From Artemisia argyi (taxonomy: Eukaryota; Streptophyta; Magnoliopsida; Asterales; Asteraceae), in contig CM060708.1 in the NCBI GenBank assembly GCA_030686995.1, positions 186,926,749-186,990,748 on the forward strand: a stretch of DNA of 64,000 nt. The letters run 5' to 3'. Each line of letters opens with the position of its first letter. Within the stretch, counting starts at the first letter, position 1. This document shows positions 19,974 through 31,513 of this stretch, one piece after another. The notes beneath the pieces were generated by a model. The model was given only the letters and a program-made list of their open reading frames with translations. It was not told the DNA's origin and made no database searches. A program made the position numbers and the translations under genes.

Positions 19974-22764
19974 ATCTCCCCCTAAGGGGTGATCATTGAG
20001 ATCTCTCTTTGTGATCTTGATCTTTGAACTTTGAAGCTTGTTGTCTTAAACTTTGAGTCTTTGTAGAATAGTCTTTAGTCTTTGTTCCTTCATGCTTTGT
20101 GATCTTTGATGACTGACTTTTCTTCGTTCTTTGTTCTATTGTGATGTGGTGTCATCTGCCTTTCGTCACTTCTGTGTCTGTGGTGGTTGTCCGCCATTCC
20201 AACATGCTCATACATCTTTGGACTTTGACTTTCATACATACGTAGTTCCCTTTCTTTCACATTGATCTTTAGTCTTTATACTTTGTAGATTCTTCTTTTT
20301 GGCGTAGAATCTTTCTTTAAACTTTGTGTTGTATAGATCTTTGAGGGAGCTGTCATTGACTTAGTGACATAAGTATGAGCATGCGGAATCTGTCGCCATG
20401 GAGGTGATGTGTAGCTGTATGAAAACAGTTAGCAATAAATCAACCGGTACTTACAGATAAGGAATTAGAGATCGTCAACAGCATAGTGTGAAGACTCCTT
20501 CTAACCCTTACCAAGGCCGTTCCCATGTCAGATACTCCCGAGGGAGCTTACAAGACCTACTTAGTAGCTCAATGACTGGGTGAGTCGCTGGGGATCACTC
20601 CACGACTGTAGACCGTTTGAAACCACCGCGAACACTAAGCGTAACCCAAAAAGAATTATTGCAGTGACCTGCTGTCAGGGATGTTTGATGTTGACCCTAG
20701 CAGGAATTTCCATTCAATCATTGAGAATCACAAATGTGAATCCTCTCATAAATGTTCTGGCAGATTGCTAAGATCTGCGTAGGACTCTTAAGTTTACATC
20801 TGGCGTCCTTAATGATGAACAACCAGTGTAGAAATATCATGTGTTCCTATGAGATCTTTTGATGAATCTCGGGGCTCTAGACTCAATAAGTGCACATATG
20901 GTTTCCTATGCGGAGATTAGGGAGAGGTCTCCGGTTTCAATATCAACCATCTCTAAGAGACAGATTGATAGAATACACTGGTTCCCCGTGAGAATGAAAC
21001 AAGCTCTTTTAAGAGAACTTGAGTGGCTAGAAGGTTTAGTGCAGTGCGTCACTGGGTCCATGACGTCTTGTCTTCAATACCGGTGTCACCTAAGTAACAA
21101 CCAGTAGCTTACGAATTGTACCCGGTGTCTGCCCTAAGGTTGAACATTTGGAGGGTTATTTCTTTTCACCCTTTTTCATAACTTTTCTTTTTAATTCTTC
21201 AACCCCTTCTTTCTCCTTTCTCATTTTCTCCTTTTTTCAATCATACCTAAGGACTTCTAATTCTAATATATTGGATTTGTCCTTGGGTAGATCCCTCCGG
21301 CTCTGGCGGATCATAGGACGGTTTTACCTAACCTTAGTCACCTTATAACTCCATGACTATCCTATAATTGCCATGAAACCATTTATGAAAAATCTCTCAA
21401 AGTGTTTATGATAATAATACACATTGTTGACACTTCGAGAGTTTTGCAACTTTTGAAGGACTCCCCCTTCACATGTGCTCATGTAATTTTAAGAAATTTG
21501 CACATGTGGGAGGAGTTTGCACTTTTTGGATTGATCCACTTTCAGTGAACATGACCGATTCGAGACACGCTTACATCACTAGTTAGACTAGCTTGAAATT
21601 ATTACCCGTCCTGGTCAAGTCCAAAAAAGTCTCTCGATACGGTACATTCTACTCAGACAAGTCCTATTCGAGGCACACTTACATCACTAGTTAGACTAGC
21701 TTGAAATTATTACCCGTCCAGGACAAGTCTTTTCGATTACTGACATTTAAAGCTTCGTCAATTCATTGGTACTTTCTGAGTCGAGCTCTTTTGAGATTCA
21801 ACACCGATCTTTAAACATTTTGATCACATTTTAATCACGTCTTCTCCCCCTCAAAAATAGCATTTCGTGATATTTTTTATATCAACTGATTAAGAAAAAG
21901 CATTTGGAGAGATAGACAGATTCTATTTTTGCATGAAATCGGAACATTTTTGTTTTTATGAAATACTCCCCCTCAAAACTCGCATATGTTTTTGAGAAAT
22001 GTTAAACTTTTTAAAGTTTAGAGGGAAGGAGTCTTCTTGAAGCAAAATTCTGAAAGAGAAAGAAGTTTCAGATTTGTTGAATTTTGCATCAAGGTTTTTT
22101 GAAAAACAAAGACTTCTTTTTGTTTGACTAGGAATGTCGCACTGAGGCGTACAACAGTGTCCATTTTTAGGATAAGTGCACTTTTTTGATGAAAATCATT
22201 TTTGCGTAGCACTTTCCTTTCTTTAAAAGCTTGAGTTGTGCACTGTAAGGTGTACACAAGTCATTTTGATGATGAGCACCGATTTTGATGGATTTCGAAA
22301 GACTATTTGAAAAATCTGGAAAATGTGGTGCTCATGATGAAAGAGAAGTTTTGTTTTTTGGATCCTCGAAAGATATTTAAAACCTTGTTTTTGTTAAGCA
22401 CTTTCCATTCTATGAAGAATGAGTTCTTAGCTGAAATACTAAGAAGTCATCATTTAAGTCCGGGTTTCGTACTGAAGTATACGAAAGCCATCGTGAAGAA
22501 ACTTTTGAGAAACGACATGTTTTAGAAAAACATTATAAAGAACTCTCGCTCAGGCATCTGTACATGTCCGTATCATTGTTGAATGACATTTCTAGATACG
22601 TACAGAATATCGATTATACAAGAGACATGTCGTGAGAAGAATATTTTTGTATTTTTTGATTTTATATTGTTTTTGGATTTTTTGAAATTTTATATTTTTG
22701 TATTTTGTTTTTGTAGGTTTTTCAAAATTTGTATTTACAAAGAAGATTTGAAGAAAGAAAAAAA
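19974..22764 (-). other. Copia-3 3' non-coding region
   Basis: No supported gene. It holds purine tracts (plus-strand CTCCCCCT/ACTCCCCC blocks) at about 19974-19985, 21462-21470, 21842-21850 and 21967-21975, and CTTTG-rich stretches at 20010-20340. A duplicated segment occurs at 21556-21622 and 21664-21731. Where pol would be expected in a full element, only AT-rich non-coding sequence is found. Confidence 0.6.
21556..21731. repeat. Direct repeat, about 66 bp, offset 108 bp
   Basis: The block ATTCGAG(A/G)CAC(G/A)CTTACATCAC, continuing through TTGAAATTATTACCCGTCC and (G/A)ACAAGTC, occurs twice with few changes. The unit may be a duplicated cis element in the Copia-3 3' region. Confidence 0.8.
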
Positions 22765-24575
22765 TTAAGCAGTGACAAGTAAAAGTGGAGTTAAGAGTGG
22801 AACTAGAAAAGGATTTCCACATGCGATGTTGGCGTAAAGTTCTTTTTTACCACATTGGGTGTATGAACCCTCATCACTTTCACAAGTACCTGCATCCACA
22901 GAAGAAGAATTCTCACAAATAACAGTGTTAGAAGTATATGTTTCTTCACATTGATGGTGTTCACTATCAACGGTTGTAGTGGTTGCTACTTCCTTATCCT
23001 GATGATTTTCACTATTATTTGTCTTGGTGAAACAATCAAGAATCTTTCCTGTGGGAATCCATCTAAGACCAAATGTATTAAAAACTTTTCCCGTGGGAAT
23101 CCACCTAAGGTAAGATCTAGACGTAGTTTTCTTATCAGATGCAGCGGAAGTCTCAGTCTTGGAAAAACTACATCCTTTCGGTATCCACCTATTAGGTTTC
23201 TTAGCCTCTTGCTTCTTATCAACGGGTTTGTTTCTATTTGGTTTCTTAGTGGAATGTACCTTAGTACGAGCATTTTCTTTCTTGATATATTGTGCAACAC
23301 ATGCATCATGATTAGCTGAAAAAACACATTTTTGACATGTAGGACAGACAAATTCAACATTTTTGTTTAAAACTGCAACCTTAACTTTGTCACTACAGTC
23401 ATTTGGAAATTGTTTGTTGTTCGATGAGACTTTGGAATTCTTTGTGTTGTATTCTACATTCTTAGCATTTTGTTTTGTGCCACTACTCATAGATGCAAGC
23501 CAATCCCTAGTATTTTGTAGATTGTTCTAGGTAAAGGTTTACTACTACTAGCAGCGCTTTGGAATCTTGTATAATTCATCACACTAGGTTTTGCGCCTAA
23601 AATTCCGTCTTTTCGAAGTTGTGCCCTTTTCCTAGCTTCTTCTAGATGGTGATTGTGGACCATGTCATTAGAACCAAGAGACTCCTTTACAATTTTTGTG
23701 GTCACATTTGGTGTTCTATTCCTAGAAGTGCTAGGTGCAATCGCATTTGTGTTACTTTCAACAACCAATTTTTGTTTTTCAACAATCTTTTCAATTTCCT
23801 TTTTCTTGGGCAAGGGTTGTGGAATGACTGGTTTTGCCAAATCCTTTTTCTCATCGACTTTTGGAGCAAACCGTGAAATTGACATTTTTGGTTTTTCAAC
23901 TGTTTTTGAAACATTTGGTTTCTACAAAGTCGATGGTTTTGCAAACTTAGTATCCACACCCTTCCCTTTAATACTTTCTAGCTGAGCTCTCAAAAGATCA
24001 TTTTGCTCTTTCATGTCCTTGTAGGCATGCTCATACGACAATTTGTCATACTTGCATTCCTCTGATTTTCGATCAAGTTGTTTAAAAAATGACATGTTTT
24101 CTTTTTCAAGTTTTACAAGAGCATTTTCATATTTTGAAACAATTTCAGATGTCTCAGCTCTCAGTCTTTCATCGTCCTCAACCGAATGTGTTTGTAAAAT
24201 GATGGACATTATATCAGTAGTCATAACGGCTTCGAAGAGAGAATCATTTAACTTTTCCAAAACATTCACGTTTTCACGAGTTTCATTAGCTTCGTTTATC
24301 AGGTATTTGTGGTCCTTGACAAAGTCGGCCATTTCTTTTAAGAAAGCGTTTTCAAAATGGATTACCCTTGCACTGATGTTATTCAGTGGGATAGTAATTT
24401 CGTCTTCAAACACCTTTTTCTGTTCGATATAAAAACTAGAATGCCAGTTGTTAATATTGATAGTAGTTTTAGATTCAACAATATTTTGAAGTTCTTTAAT
24501 TCTCTTTTTAACGTCATCGAGAATGTCTCTAGCCTCACTTGTATTAAAAGTGTTGGTAGAGGACATTTGTTCCAT
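22765..24575 (-). pseudogene. Copia-3 gag C-terminal part with CxxC finger, broken
   Basis: The frame from 24575 (MEQMSSTNTFN) is a long coiled-coil region, stops with TAG at 23922-23924 and continues in frame to about 23520. There a frameshift leads to 22765-23490. That last part has CPTCQKCVFSANHDACVAQY, a Cys/His motif seen before the protease in related Asteraceae Copia polyproteins. Three repeats of the type RWIPxGxxF follow (NRWIPKGCSF, LRWIPTGKVF, LRWIPTGKIL). It then ends without the protease motif that would normally follow. It is most likely nucleocapsid and linker of a gag-only element; exact family assignment is tentative. Confidence 0.65.
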
Positions 24576-24653
24576 TTTTGAAAGAGATTTGGAAACAACT
24601 TTCTTTTTAGAAAAGAATTTTGCGAATGGTCATTTTATGGAAAACATAGATGG

Positions 24654-26609
24654 TTATGTTTGTGAAACAAAAGTAATTCCCGAAAGTTTGTTCAATTTGT
24701 TGTAATCAATGGGTTTCAAATCCTTTTGTTTCATTTCAGTAATGCTCTCTTCGACATGTTCCATCGTTTGCACAGAATCCCGAACGACGGGAGGATCATG
24801 TTTGGTGTAAATCACATTACCATCATACAAAACATTCTGTTCTTGCTGAGCTTTCTTGAGATTACGAGGAGTTGTGTTCCCTAGAGCCATTTTATGTTTT
24901 GTGTGGTAAATTGGATTAGTTTGATTAGCAATCATATTCATTGTTTGACTTGACTGACCCTTTTTAACCACTAATTCTTCTAAATGTGCAATCATGTGTT
25001 CTGACTCTACGATTTCTTCCAAAAGTTTGTCTTCTTTCTTTGCAAAGTCCTTTTTCAACTCATCCATTTCTTTTTCAAGATTGGTATAAGCTGATTTTTG
25101 TTTAGAAAGTTGGTTTTGCAAATCAGAAATTTCCGCGTTTAAAGATTTTATCTTCTTGAAAGAATTAACATCAAGTGTATCAAACTTGAGTTGCAATTGT
25201 TTTTCCCTTGAAACGGAATTTTGATAACCAGTTTCTAATTCAGACAATCTTTTGTTATGAAACTCAAAAGCTTTAACGTATTCCTTGTAACTCTCAAGCT
25301 CAGCGGTCAATTTAACATTCGCGGCCTTAACATCGCGATTGACCTTTTTCACATTCTCAATTTGAATACGACAATTATTCAATAATGATTCAAACAAAGC
25401 ACGTGTTTCCTCATCATTAGCACCATTTTGTGCAACTTGAACTCCATTAGGATCCATGTATGGAGTTTCATAGTTAACATTGCTATTAACTTGTTCCCCC
25501 ACATATGTATCATAATTAGGTTCAGGTGGCACATAATGTAGCTTCTCATGAGCAAACGGATTAGCATCATTACCATAATTTGGTGCCTCATGGAATGGAT
25601 CTGAATCATAAGTAGGAGGAAGATCAAAATCACTGCTTGATGTTGTTGCCTGCTGATTTGCCATAAAGTTGTAGGTTTCATTAAGATCTGCTGAATTGTC
25701 ATTAATTCTTGTTGTAGCTCTAAACTCATTTTCCTCAGCTGTCAACGGTATTCCCGATTTTTCTTTATTAGCTAGCATCAACAAGAACTGGATCTTTTCA
25801 ACCTTTGTCATTGCATTGACATTGTAATTTCTACCAATATCACTGTTGTGAATTTCAGATGTAGGTTTCTGAATCGAAGTCATAAAGCAATCATTCCCAT
25901 TTTGATTAACCACATTCTGACTCACAAACTGACCCATCGGATCTCCAACATATTCCCTTATCAGAATCCCCGTCTGTGTACTCGTAGCATATCTATGTTG
26001 ATGCCCAATAACATGTTCATTTGCCAGTGTACGTTGATTCCGAGTAAAGTCAGTTGGAAACATTTCAGCTAGAACCTCAAGTGCTTGCTGCTTTTGTCTC
26101 AACATTGCTGCATCAAACCTAGCCTTGTAGGCAAGTTTCTCTTCCAACTGTTTCTGCTTTACATTCTCAGAATATGGGGAAAAGGGTGGTTCTGGAAGAT
26201 TCGTATCAGTTAGTGCAAAGAGATCATAACTAGGTTCAACAGTCTCAGCTTGTGTTTCTTGCATAGTCAACTTCTCTTTTGGTATGTCGGAGTCATAGGA
26301 AGGTTCTTCATTTTCAGGTTCTTCTGACTTATGTTCACATGATTCTTCAACACTCTGTGCCTTTACAGTCAAAGGTGGTCGTTTCATATGCTCAACGAGT
26401 GTGAATGGAAATATCAGGTCAAGATATTTTACGTAATCTGGTAGCTCATTTTCATCAACGTCTTGTTCATTATCAGTCAACTGCTTCTCAGTCTCAGTCA
26501 ATATTTCCTCAGTCTCAGTCACTGACTTCTCTGTCTTAGGAATTGGAGCAAAAAATTGAACAAGGGGATCCATATCAATTGATGAAAAGAAATTTGTGAG
26601 AAAAGACAT
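24654..26609 (-). CDS. Copia-3 gag-like coiled-coil protein
   Basis: 651 aa, open from the ATG at 26609 (MSFLTNFFSSIDMDPLVQFF). The N-terminal third is acidic, with a heptad-like Thr/Glu region (SVTETEEILTETEKQLTD). The middle is rich in Asn, Pro and Tyr. The C-terminal third (about residues 400-560) is a long predicted coiled coil (ETRALFESLLNN..., ELESYKEYVKAFEFHNKRL, SDLQNQLSKQKSAYTNLEKE). The wording matches gag segments of daisy-family Copia polyproteins as I remember them. It stops with TAA at 24654-24656. After a second stop near 24630 the same frame resumes as the coiled-coil segment below 24575, so the original protein was longer. A structural, particle-forming role is inferred. Confidence 0.65.
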   Translation of the reverse strand: MSFLTNFFSSIDMDPLVQFFAPIPKTEKSVTETEEILTETEKQLTDNEQDVDENELPDYVKYLDLIFPFTLVEHMKRPPLTVKAQSVEESCEHKSEEPENEEPSYDSDIPKEKLTMQETQAETVEPSYDLFALTDTNLPEPPFSPYSENVKQKQLEEKLAYKARFDAAMLRQKQQALEVLAEMFPTDFTRNQRTLANEHVIGHQHRYATSTQTGILIREYVGDPMGQFVSQNVVNQNGNDCFMTSIQKPTSEIHNSDIGRNYNVNAMTKVEKIQFLLMLANKEKSGIPLTAEENEFRATTRINDNSADLNETYNFMANQQATTSSSDFDLPPTYDSDPFHEAPNYGNDANPFAHEKLHYVPPEPNYDTYVGEQVNSNVNYETPYMDPNGVQVAQNGANDEETRALFESLLNNCRIQIENVKKVNRDVKAANVKLTAELESYKEYVKAFEFHNKRLSELETGYQNSVSREKQLQLKFDTLDVNSFKKIKSLNAEISDLQNQLSKQKSAYTNLEKEMDELKKDFAKKEDKLLEEIVESEHMIAHLEELVVKKGQSSQTMNMIANQTNPIYHTKHKMALGNTTPRNLKKAQQEQNVLYDGNVIYTKHDPPVVRDSVQTMEHVEESITEMKQKDLKPIDYNKLNKLSGITFVSQT

Positions 26610-27555
26610 TTTGAACGTGTGAAATGAATACGGATCTTTTAGACGATAAAGAAGTGATTTTTTCGAAACGTGTTATCCAATAACTAGCACGGTAGTTATT
26701 TTCAACGAACCTGAAAATTCAATCCCAAAATAATACTCAGACTCGAATTATCGAAGCCTAATCAAACTTGCGGTCTCAAAAATTGTATCCAAAAATTAAA
26801 CAAAACTCGTCCTTTACAGAAAATGCAACAAGTCCAAACAACTTCGTCCAGCCCAATCAAAATCGTCCTTGTGTGTATTAGCAGCCCAATAAAATAATCA
26901 AAGCCCAAGAGAAATTACACTACAGCAGCCCAAACCAATTTTATTAAACTACCCAAACTCTAATCTCACGCTATAAAAAAGATCTTAATACTCACTCTAA
27001 CCCTAATCCTTAAAACAAACGCAGCCACACTTCAATATTCTCTCAAATAAAACGTAGATAAAAAATTTATCTTTCCTGAAGCTTATCAAACCGAATCACA
27101 CAAACCCAATAACACTCAAAAAATTTATCTTTCCTGAAGCATTAATCCGATCGAAATAACACACCCACCACTTGAATCGTTTCTTGTTTCGATCTACCCA
27201 CAAAGAACTTCAAGAATATTCGACTCCAAGAGTAGACACGGGTAGGTTTGATGTTCTTTTGTCTTGTTTTTTTTATTTAACCCGAAAGAGAGGAGTGACG
27301 AAACACTGTTGTTTTGTTATTTCTTTAATTGTTTTCGGATATATAAGAAACAAGTAAAGCTTGTTATAGATTGATGATGGTTTAGTTCACTTAAAAAATC
27401 TTAATAGATTGGTACAGGAAGGTGAACAAACTGAGGTCACTGCATTTTTTCTTTAATTTTCCGAGTGATGTTTGTTTGGAGATGGGTTGGATGATGTTTG
27501 TTTAGGGTAGATGATTGCAACCGATGTTTGTGATTTTGATCTGAGTCTGGTCTTC

Positions 27556-27556
<1 letters not shown>

Positions 27557-27600
<44 letters not shown>

Positions 27601-27650
27601 CACTTGAAGTGATAGTTTGGATTTGGGCTTATGGATTATATCATGTTCAC

Positions 27651-27696
<46 letters not shown>
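27557..27696. repeat. Two long poly-T tracts
   Basis: Runs of T at 27557-27600 (44 bp) and 27652-27696 (45 bp), separated by 51 bp of unique sequence. On the element's own strand these are poly-A tracts in the leader RNA. Their exact length may be uncertain in an assembly. Confidence 0.85.
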
Positions 27697-27710
27697 CTAT
27701 TTATATAATC

Positions 27711-27957
27711 TTTTGCGTAAAAACCTTTTTTGTAAAATCTTATGCGTAGAGACTTTTGCGTAAATGTTTTGCGTAAACTTTAAGCGTAGATATCTTTTGC
27801 GTAAACTTTTTGCGTAAAGTTTGGTCTTACGCGTAGACTTTTGCGTAAATAAACTTACTAACTTTCCAAGCTAGAAGTTATGCGTAGGATGAGGTGTTAT
27901 GCGTACACTTTGCTTGTTATGCGTAAGAAAAGGGTTTTTCATGAATCTTATGCGTAA
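27711..27957. repeat. GCGTA short-motif array in Copia-3 leader
   Basis: Thirteen copies of GCGTA in about 250 bp, mostly as TTTTGCGTAAA or TTATGCGTA, at irregular spacing. The motif is otherwise sparse in neighbouring DNA. It is directly followed by repeats of TTTTCCGAC up to about 28107. Confidence 0.85.
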
Positions 27958-28486
27958 AAAACACTGTTTTGTGTAGGAAGAGGGTTTTTTGCATAAGATT
28001 TGCGGAATATGAGTTTTTGACTTTTCCGACCACTTTTCCGACGTCTTTTTCTGACAACTTTTCCGACTAGCCTTTTTCTGGCCACGTTTTGACCAGTTCT
28101 CCGACCTAGAAAAAATACAGATAAGTAGGACAAGAATCTGTTTTGGACTTTTTGGACTGAAAAAGCAGAAAAATGATAAAAGAGATAACTTTTTGGACAA
28201 AAACTGTTTAGAAAAATGAGCTCTAAAAAGATTATATTAATTGGACAAAAACTACTATAAAGACAGAAATAAACAAATAGTAAAGCATGTATAAAAAAAA
28301 CAACGGGTTTGACTAAATAAGTTCAAAAGAAACACAATATGAAACTGTATAAACTTTAATATATTTGAATGAGTACCAACTAAGCAGGAAATAACAGGAA
28401 ACGAGATGCCAAAAAATTTAAAGATGTGATTTTTTAACAATAAAGACACGATTTTTGATAAGAAAAACACTTCTAAATCATCTTAT

Positions 28487-28502
28487 GGCTCTTGATACCA
28501 CT
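28487..28502 (-). other. Copia-3 primer-binding site
   Basis: Minus strand AGTGGTATCAAGAGCC directly after the LTR end TCCAACA; it resembles the initiator Met-tRNA complement. This fixes transcription as leftward and 28503-28872 as the 5' LTR. Confidence 0.85.
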
Positions 28503-28872
28503 TGTTGGATCCCAAAACTTATATCATTTCACACATATAATAAAGATTATAAGACAGATTAATAGAGATATGAAGAGATAGAGAAGGATGGCAACTTCTA
28601 GAGAGAGAAAGTGAGATATATTAGATTAAGAGAGAAGAATACAATGAGAGAAAATAACATAGAAGCACAACCTCCAAATGGTAGCATTTGGAGGTTTATA
28701 TAGTTAAGATAAAGAGATGGACCGGGCTTGGGCTTATGTAATGGACTAGACATAAACTAATACAATGTTAGATTAAACCAAGCCCGTTTACCCTTAACTA
28801 AACTACAAGACTATTACAACATTATTACAAGACTCGTTGATACAATAATGATCGTCACTTCTATTGCTAACA
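28503..28872 (-). repeat. Copia-3 5' LTR, 370 bp
   Basis: On the minus strand it starts TGTTAGCAATAGAAGTGACG and ends GATCCAACA. A TATA-like ACTATATAA lies at 28694-28703. The last 31 bp of the plus strand (28842-28872) match 19871-19901 exactly, the only remnant of the second LTR. Confidence 0.85.
28694..28703 (-). promoter_or_regulatory. TATA box of Copia-3 5' LTR
   Basis: Minus-strand CTATATAAAC, roughly 170 bp into the LTR. Confidence 0.6.
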
Positions 28873-28917
28873 TATATAGTCGTTATTTATACAAGGAAAT
28901 ACATATAATAAGTTTAC

Positions 28918-29305
28918 GTTCGTCTCAAACCATCTAGGAAATTCTTGTTGCATGTCGCTATCAGGATGTTCACTGAAAATGTTCATGATATTAGAATTAA
29001 TTGAAAAGATAACTTGGGAAAAAGAAATTTCAAAATAAAAACGAGTACCTCTCGAACTCGTTCATGTACGCGTCGATCTCAAGACTGTTGTGAAGTACAT
29101 ACCATATCACTTTCTTTATTTCGTGGAGACCTAACCAAATAATTGTCTCTTTACCAGACTTTTTACATAGTGATTGGAACACCTGGAAATCACTTGTTGG
29201 GCGAGGACAACCCTGAGATGCAGTGGGACGATTAAATTTTGTCCCAATTTTGCCCCGAAAATAACGAGAACAAAAAGTTAATGCTTCGTCTGCAACATAA
29301 CCCTC
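28918..29305 (-). pseudogene. CACTA transposase fragment 2: end of DUF4218 and next exon
   Basis: Positions 29049-29305 continue the DUF4218 domain (EGYVADEALTFCSRYFRG...IDAYMNEFE) directly from the frame that stops at the Copia-2 right boundary. A GT donor follows 29049. A 55-bp exon at 28918-28972 (acceptor TTTTCAG, donor GTAAAC) encodes EHPDSDMQQEFPRWFETN, a segment usual after DUF4218. The next intron holds Copia-3. Confidence 0.85.
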
Positions 29306-30053
29306 TGAGAGGATCACTTGATTTGATCACACACTATGAGGTGTTGGACCTTTGTAATGTGTAAATATGATACTTTGAGTGAATATGATTAAGTATGCGG
29401 AATCTACTTAACCACACTTAGAATATTTATTGGAAATGGAACTGTGATGCTTGTGTTTATTTAACAAAGAACAATGAATGTATTTCACCAAACGATTCAA
29501 TATTATTCAGAATAATACGAGTGATCTTCACTATCACTAGGGTTACAAAGACCTTGAATCTTGTGTTTTGTTCTAATGTTTTTCTGTATGTATATGTCTA
29601 TATCTATTACACTCGTCACATGCATATTTATACATATCTAAGATCTTCCTTTTATAGTCCAAGGAAAGATCTTTTACAATCTATATGACTCATCTAATTT
29701 ACTAGCTTATGACTAAGCTTCATTCTAGCTAGTTGATTACTTATCATGTCAGTCATTAAGATACAACATGTATCTAGGATTACAACTCACTTGGAGTGTT
29801 CAATTTGATGACTACAACAAAGATATTTTTCTTGTATATGAGTCAGTAGAATAAGTTGTACTTATCTACACAGCTGTTCGTATGAGTCATAGTAGCATCA
29901 GCAGAATCCATCAGCAGAAACACCTTCAGTAGAAAAATGTTCTTCAGCAGAATCCATCAGTGGAAACGTGCTTTGTGCTTTATCAGCAGAAACATACTTG
30001 ATGTATTTCCTTAAACCTTTATGCTGATTCTTCTGATTATTTAATTCCCAACA
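29306..30053 (-). repeat. Copia-2 3' LTR (left copy)
   Basis: 748 bp, same length as the right copy. It contains several TCAGCAGAA(A/T)C motif copies near its inner end (plus strand about 29896-29995). Confidence 0.95.
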
Positions 30054-30066
30054 ATCCTCCCCTAAA
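30054..30066 (-). other. Copia-2 polypurine tract
   Basis: Minus-strand TTTAGGGGAGGATT-type tract immediately upstream of the 3' LTR; the expected plus-strand primer. Confidence 0.75.
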
Positions 30067-31513
30067 CATGTGAATCACATTCAAACATGTTTTTCTGAAT
30101 TAAATGAGGACTTCGTGAAGATCTTTCAAACACTTCATTGTCAGACTTTTGATCTGAACTTTCTTCTCTTTTGAGTGATTGAATGTCTTTCTCTGTAACT
30201 CATATGCTTTCTTTTCTTTTCTCCAATCTTGGACTAAAAGATGGTGCAATTTTCAACTTGAAGAATTATAAGAGGCAATGATGCTGTGTATCTTGGATGC
30301 TTGTTCCAAGAAGTAGAAATCATCTTTCAGCATGTCTTTGGAAGTGATGAACAAACGTAGTGAACTGAAATTGAAACCTTTCATCTTTTGATCTAGATAG
30401 AACTTTCTCCTATCAGCTTTGTTCTTGTTCTTTATCAGTAGAAACCATGTCATCATCTTGTATGCTCTTATCTTTTTCTTCTTTTTCTTTGGTTAATCTT
30501 CCTTTAAAGGGCTTTTGTAACCTCCTCTGAGATTTATTTCTCTCTTGAGCAATTTCCTCCCCTGTTTGGAAGATCTCTCACAATCATATCATATAACCAT
30601 CATCTGATCTAGCAGTTTCCATGTTTTCAGACAATTTGTACATGAAGCCATCAATTCCTTAAGAGTTTAAATACTGCCCTCATCACTTCTAGGTGTGTAA
30701 CCTCCTATGAGTGGTGAATCACTGAGCATAGACTCATAATCCATCATTAGATGATTTTCTGAGCCTCTTTGAAAATCCTTTTTAAGAAATATTTGACTTA
30801 GCAGTATGAACATGATTTTCTGATTAAAAATCATACTGCTGCTAACCATTTTGAAAGGATTAAGTGTGGTAACTAACACTTAATCAAAATTTCGGTTTAA
30901 AGCAACCTCTGGTTGTGTGAGAACCAATGTTTTCAGTTATAAATAACTGCCTGTGTATAGATAAACCTATTCAAAAGGCTTTCTTTACAGGGTTTCCAGC
31001 TCGTGGAATTTGTTACCTCTAACACAAGTGTTAGATTCACTGTTGCTCGCTGTTCTTTCTATCAGATATCCGTAGATTAGTCACATTATAATTGAGAGTA
31101 TAAAATGATAGAAAGTGAGTTGTATCAGTTATTAACTGATCAACTAATTTTATCAATTCAAAGTGAAACATCATAATCAGGTTCCAAGAAAGAAATTTTA
31201 AGGAGTTTTGAAATCCCAAACTCTTTCTATCATGAACCTATTATATCAGCAGCAATGATCAGCATTTAGCAGCAATGATCAGAAATTTGTTGCTTACAGA
31301 TTTCACTTGAAATAGCCTTTGAGCTCAAAGATTCATACCTGAAATTGTTAGTCTAAAACCAAAAGAACAAAGTACAAAGTACTTGTCTTGAATTTAGAAT
31401 TATGTATAGGACTAACTGTATGAATAACTTTAAATTGGTAATAGTAGTTTTTAGATGACAAAGTTAGATGCATTAACAAAATCTATATACAAGAACACAT
31501 TATATTGAAAAAT
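30067..31513 (-). other. Copia-2 3' non-coding region
   Basis: About 1.4 kb between the RNase H stop and the purine tract. It is AT-rich with scattered CAGCAG-containing motifs (e.g. 31246-31275). No gene is supported. Confidence 0.6.

Larger units (their letters stand above)
26610..28486 (-). other. Copia-3 leader (primer site to gag start)
   Basis: A long untranslated leader of about 1.9 kb. It contains two T tracts (27557-27600 and 27652-27696, about 44 bp each), the GCGTA motif array (27711-27957) and a short TTTTCCGAC-type repeat cluster (28018-28107). No gene is supported; short antisense frames cross the repeats. Confidence 0.65.
19767..28872 (-). mobile_element. Copia-3: gag-only Copia-type retrotransposon with palindromic 3' end, 9.1 kb
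   Basis: Flanked by TATAT at 19762-19766 and 28873-28877. Only the right end has a complete LTR (28503-28872). It is followed (minus strand) by an initiator-Met-type primer site and a leader of about 1.9 kb, then gag-like frames down to 22765. No protease, integrase or RT is found. Purine tracts of GGGGGAG type recur in the 3' region. At the left, instead of a second LTR, there is only the first 31 bp of one, followed by its own reverse complement. The element therefore has terminal inverted repeats TGTTAGCAATAGAAGTG at both ends. It lies in an intron of the CACTA transposase gene. Confidence 0.8.

Noticed and set aside
22583..22768. Phe-rich 61-aa frame (possible membrane peptide)
   Set aside because: AT-rich codons in the non-coding 3' part of Copia-3; no conservation signal visible and an equally open antisense frame.
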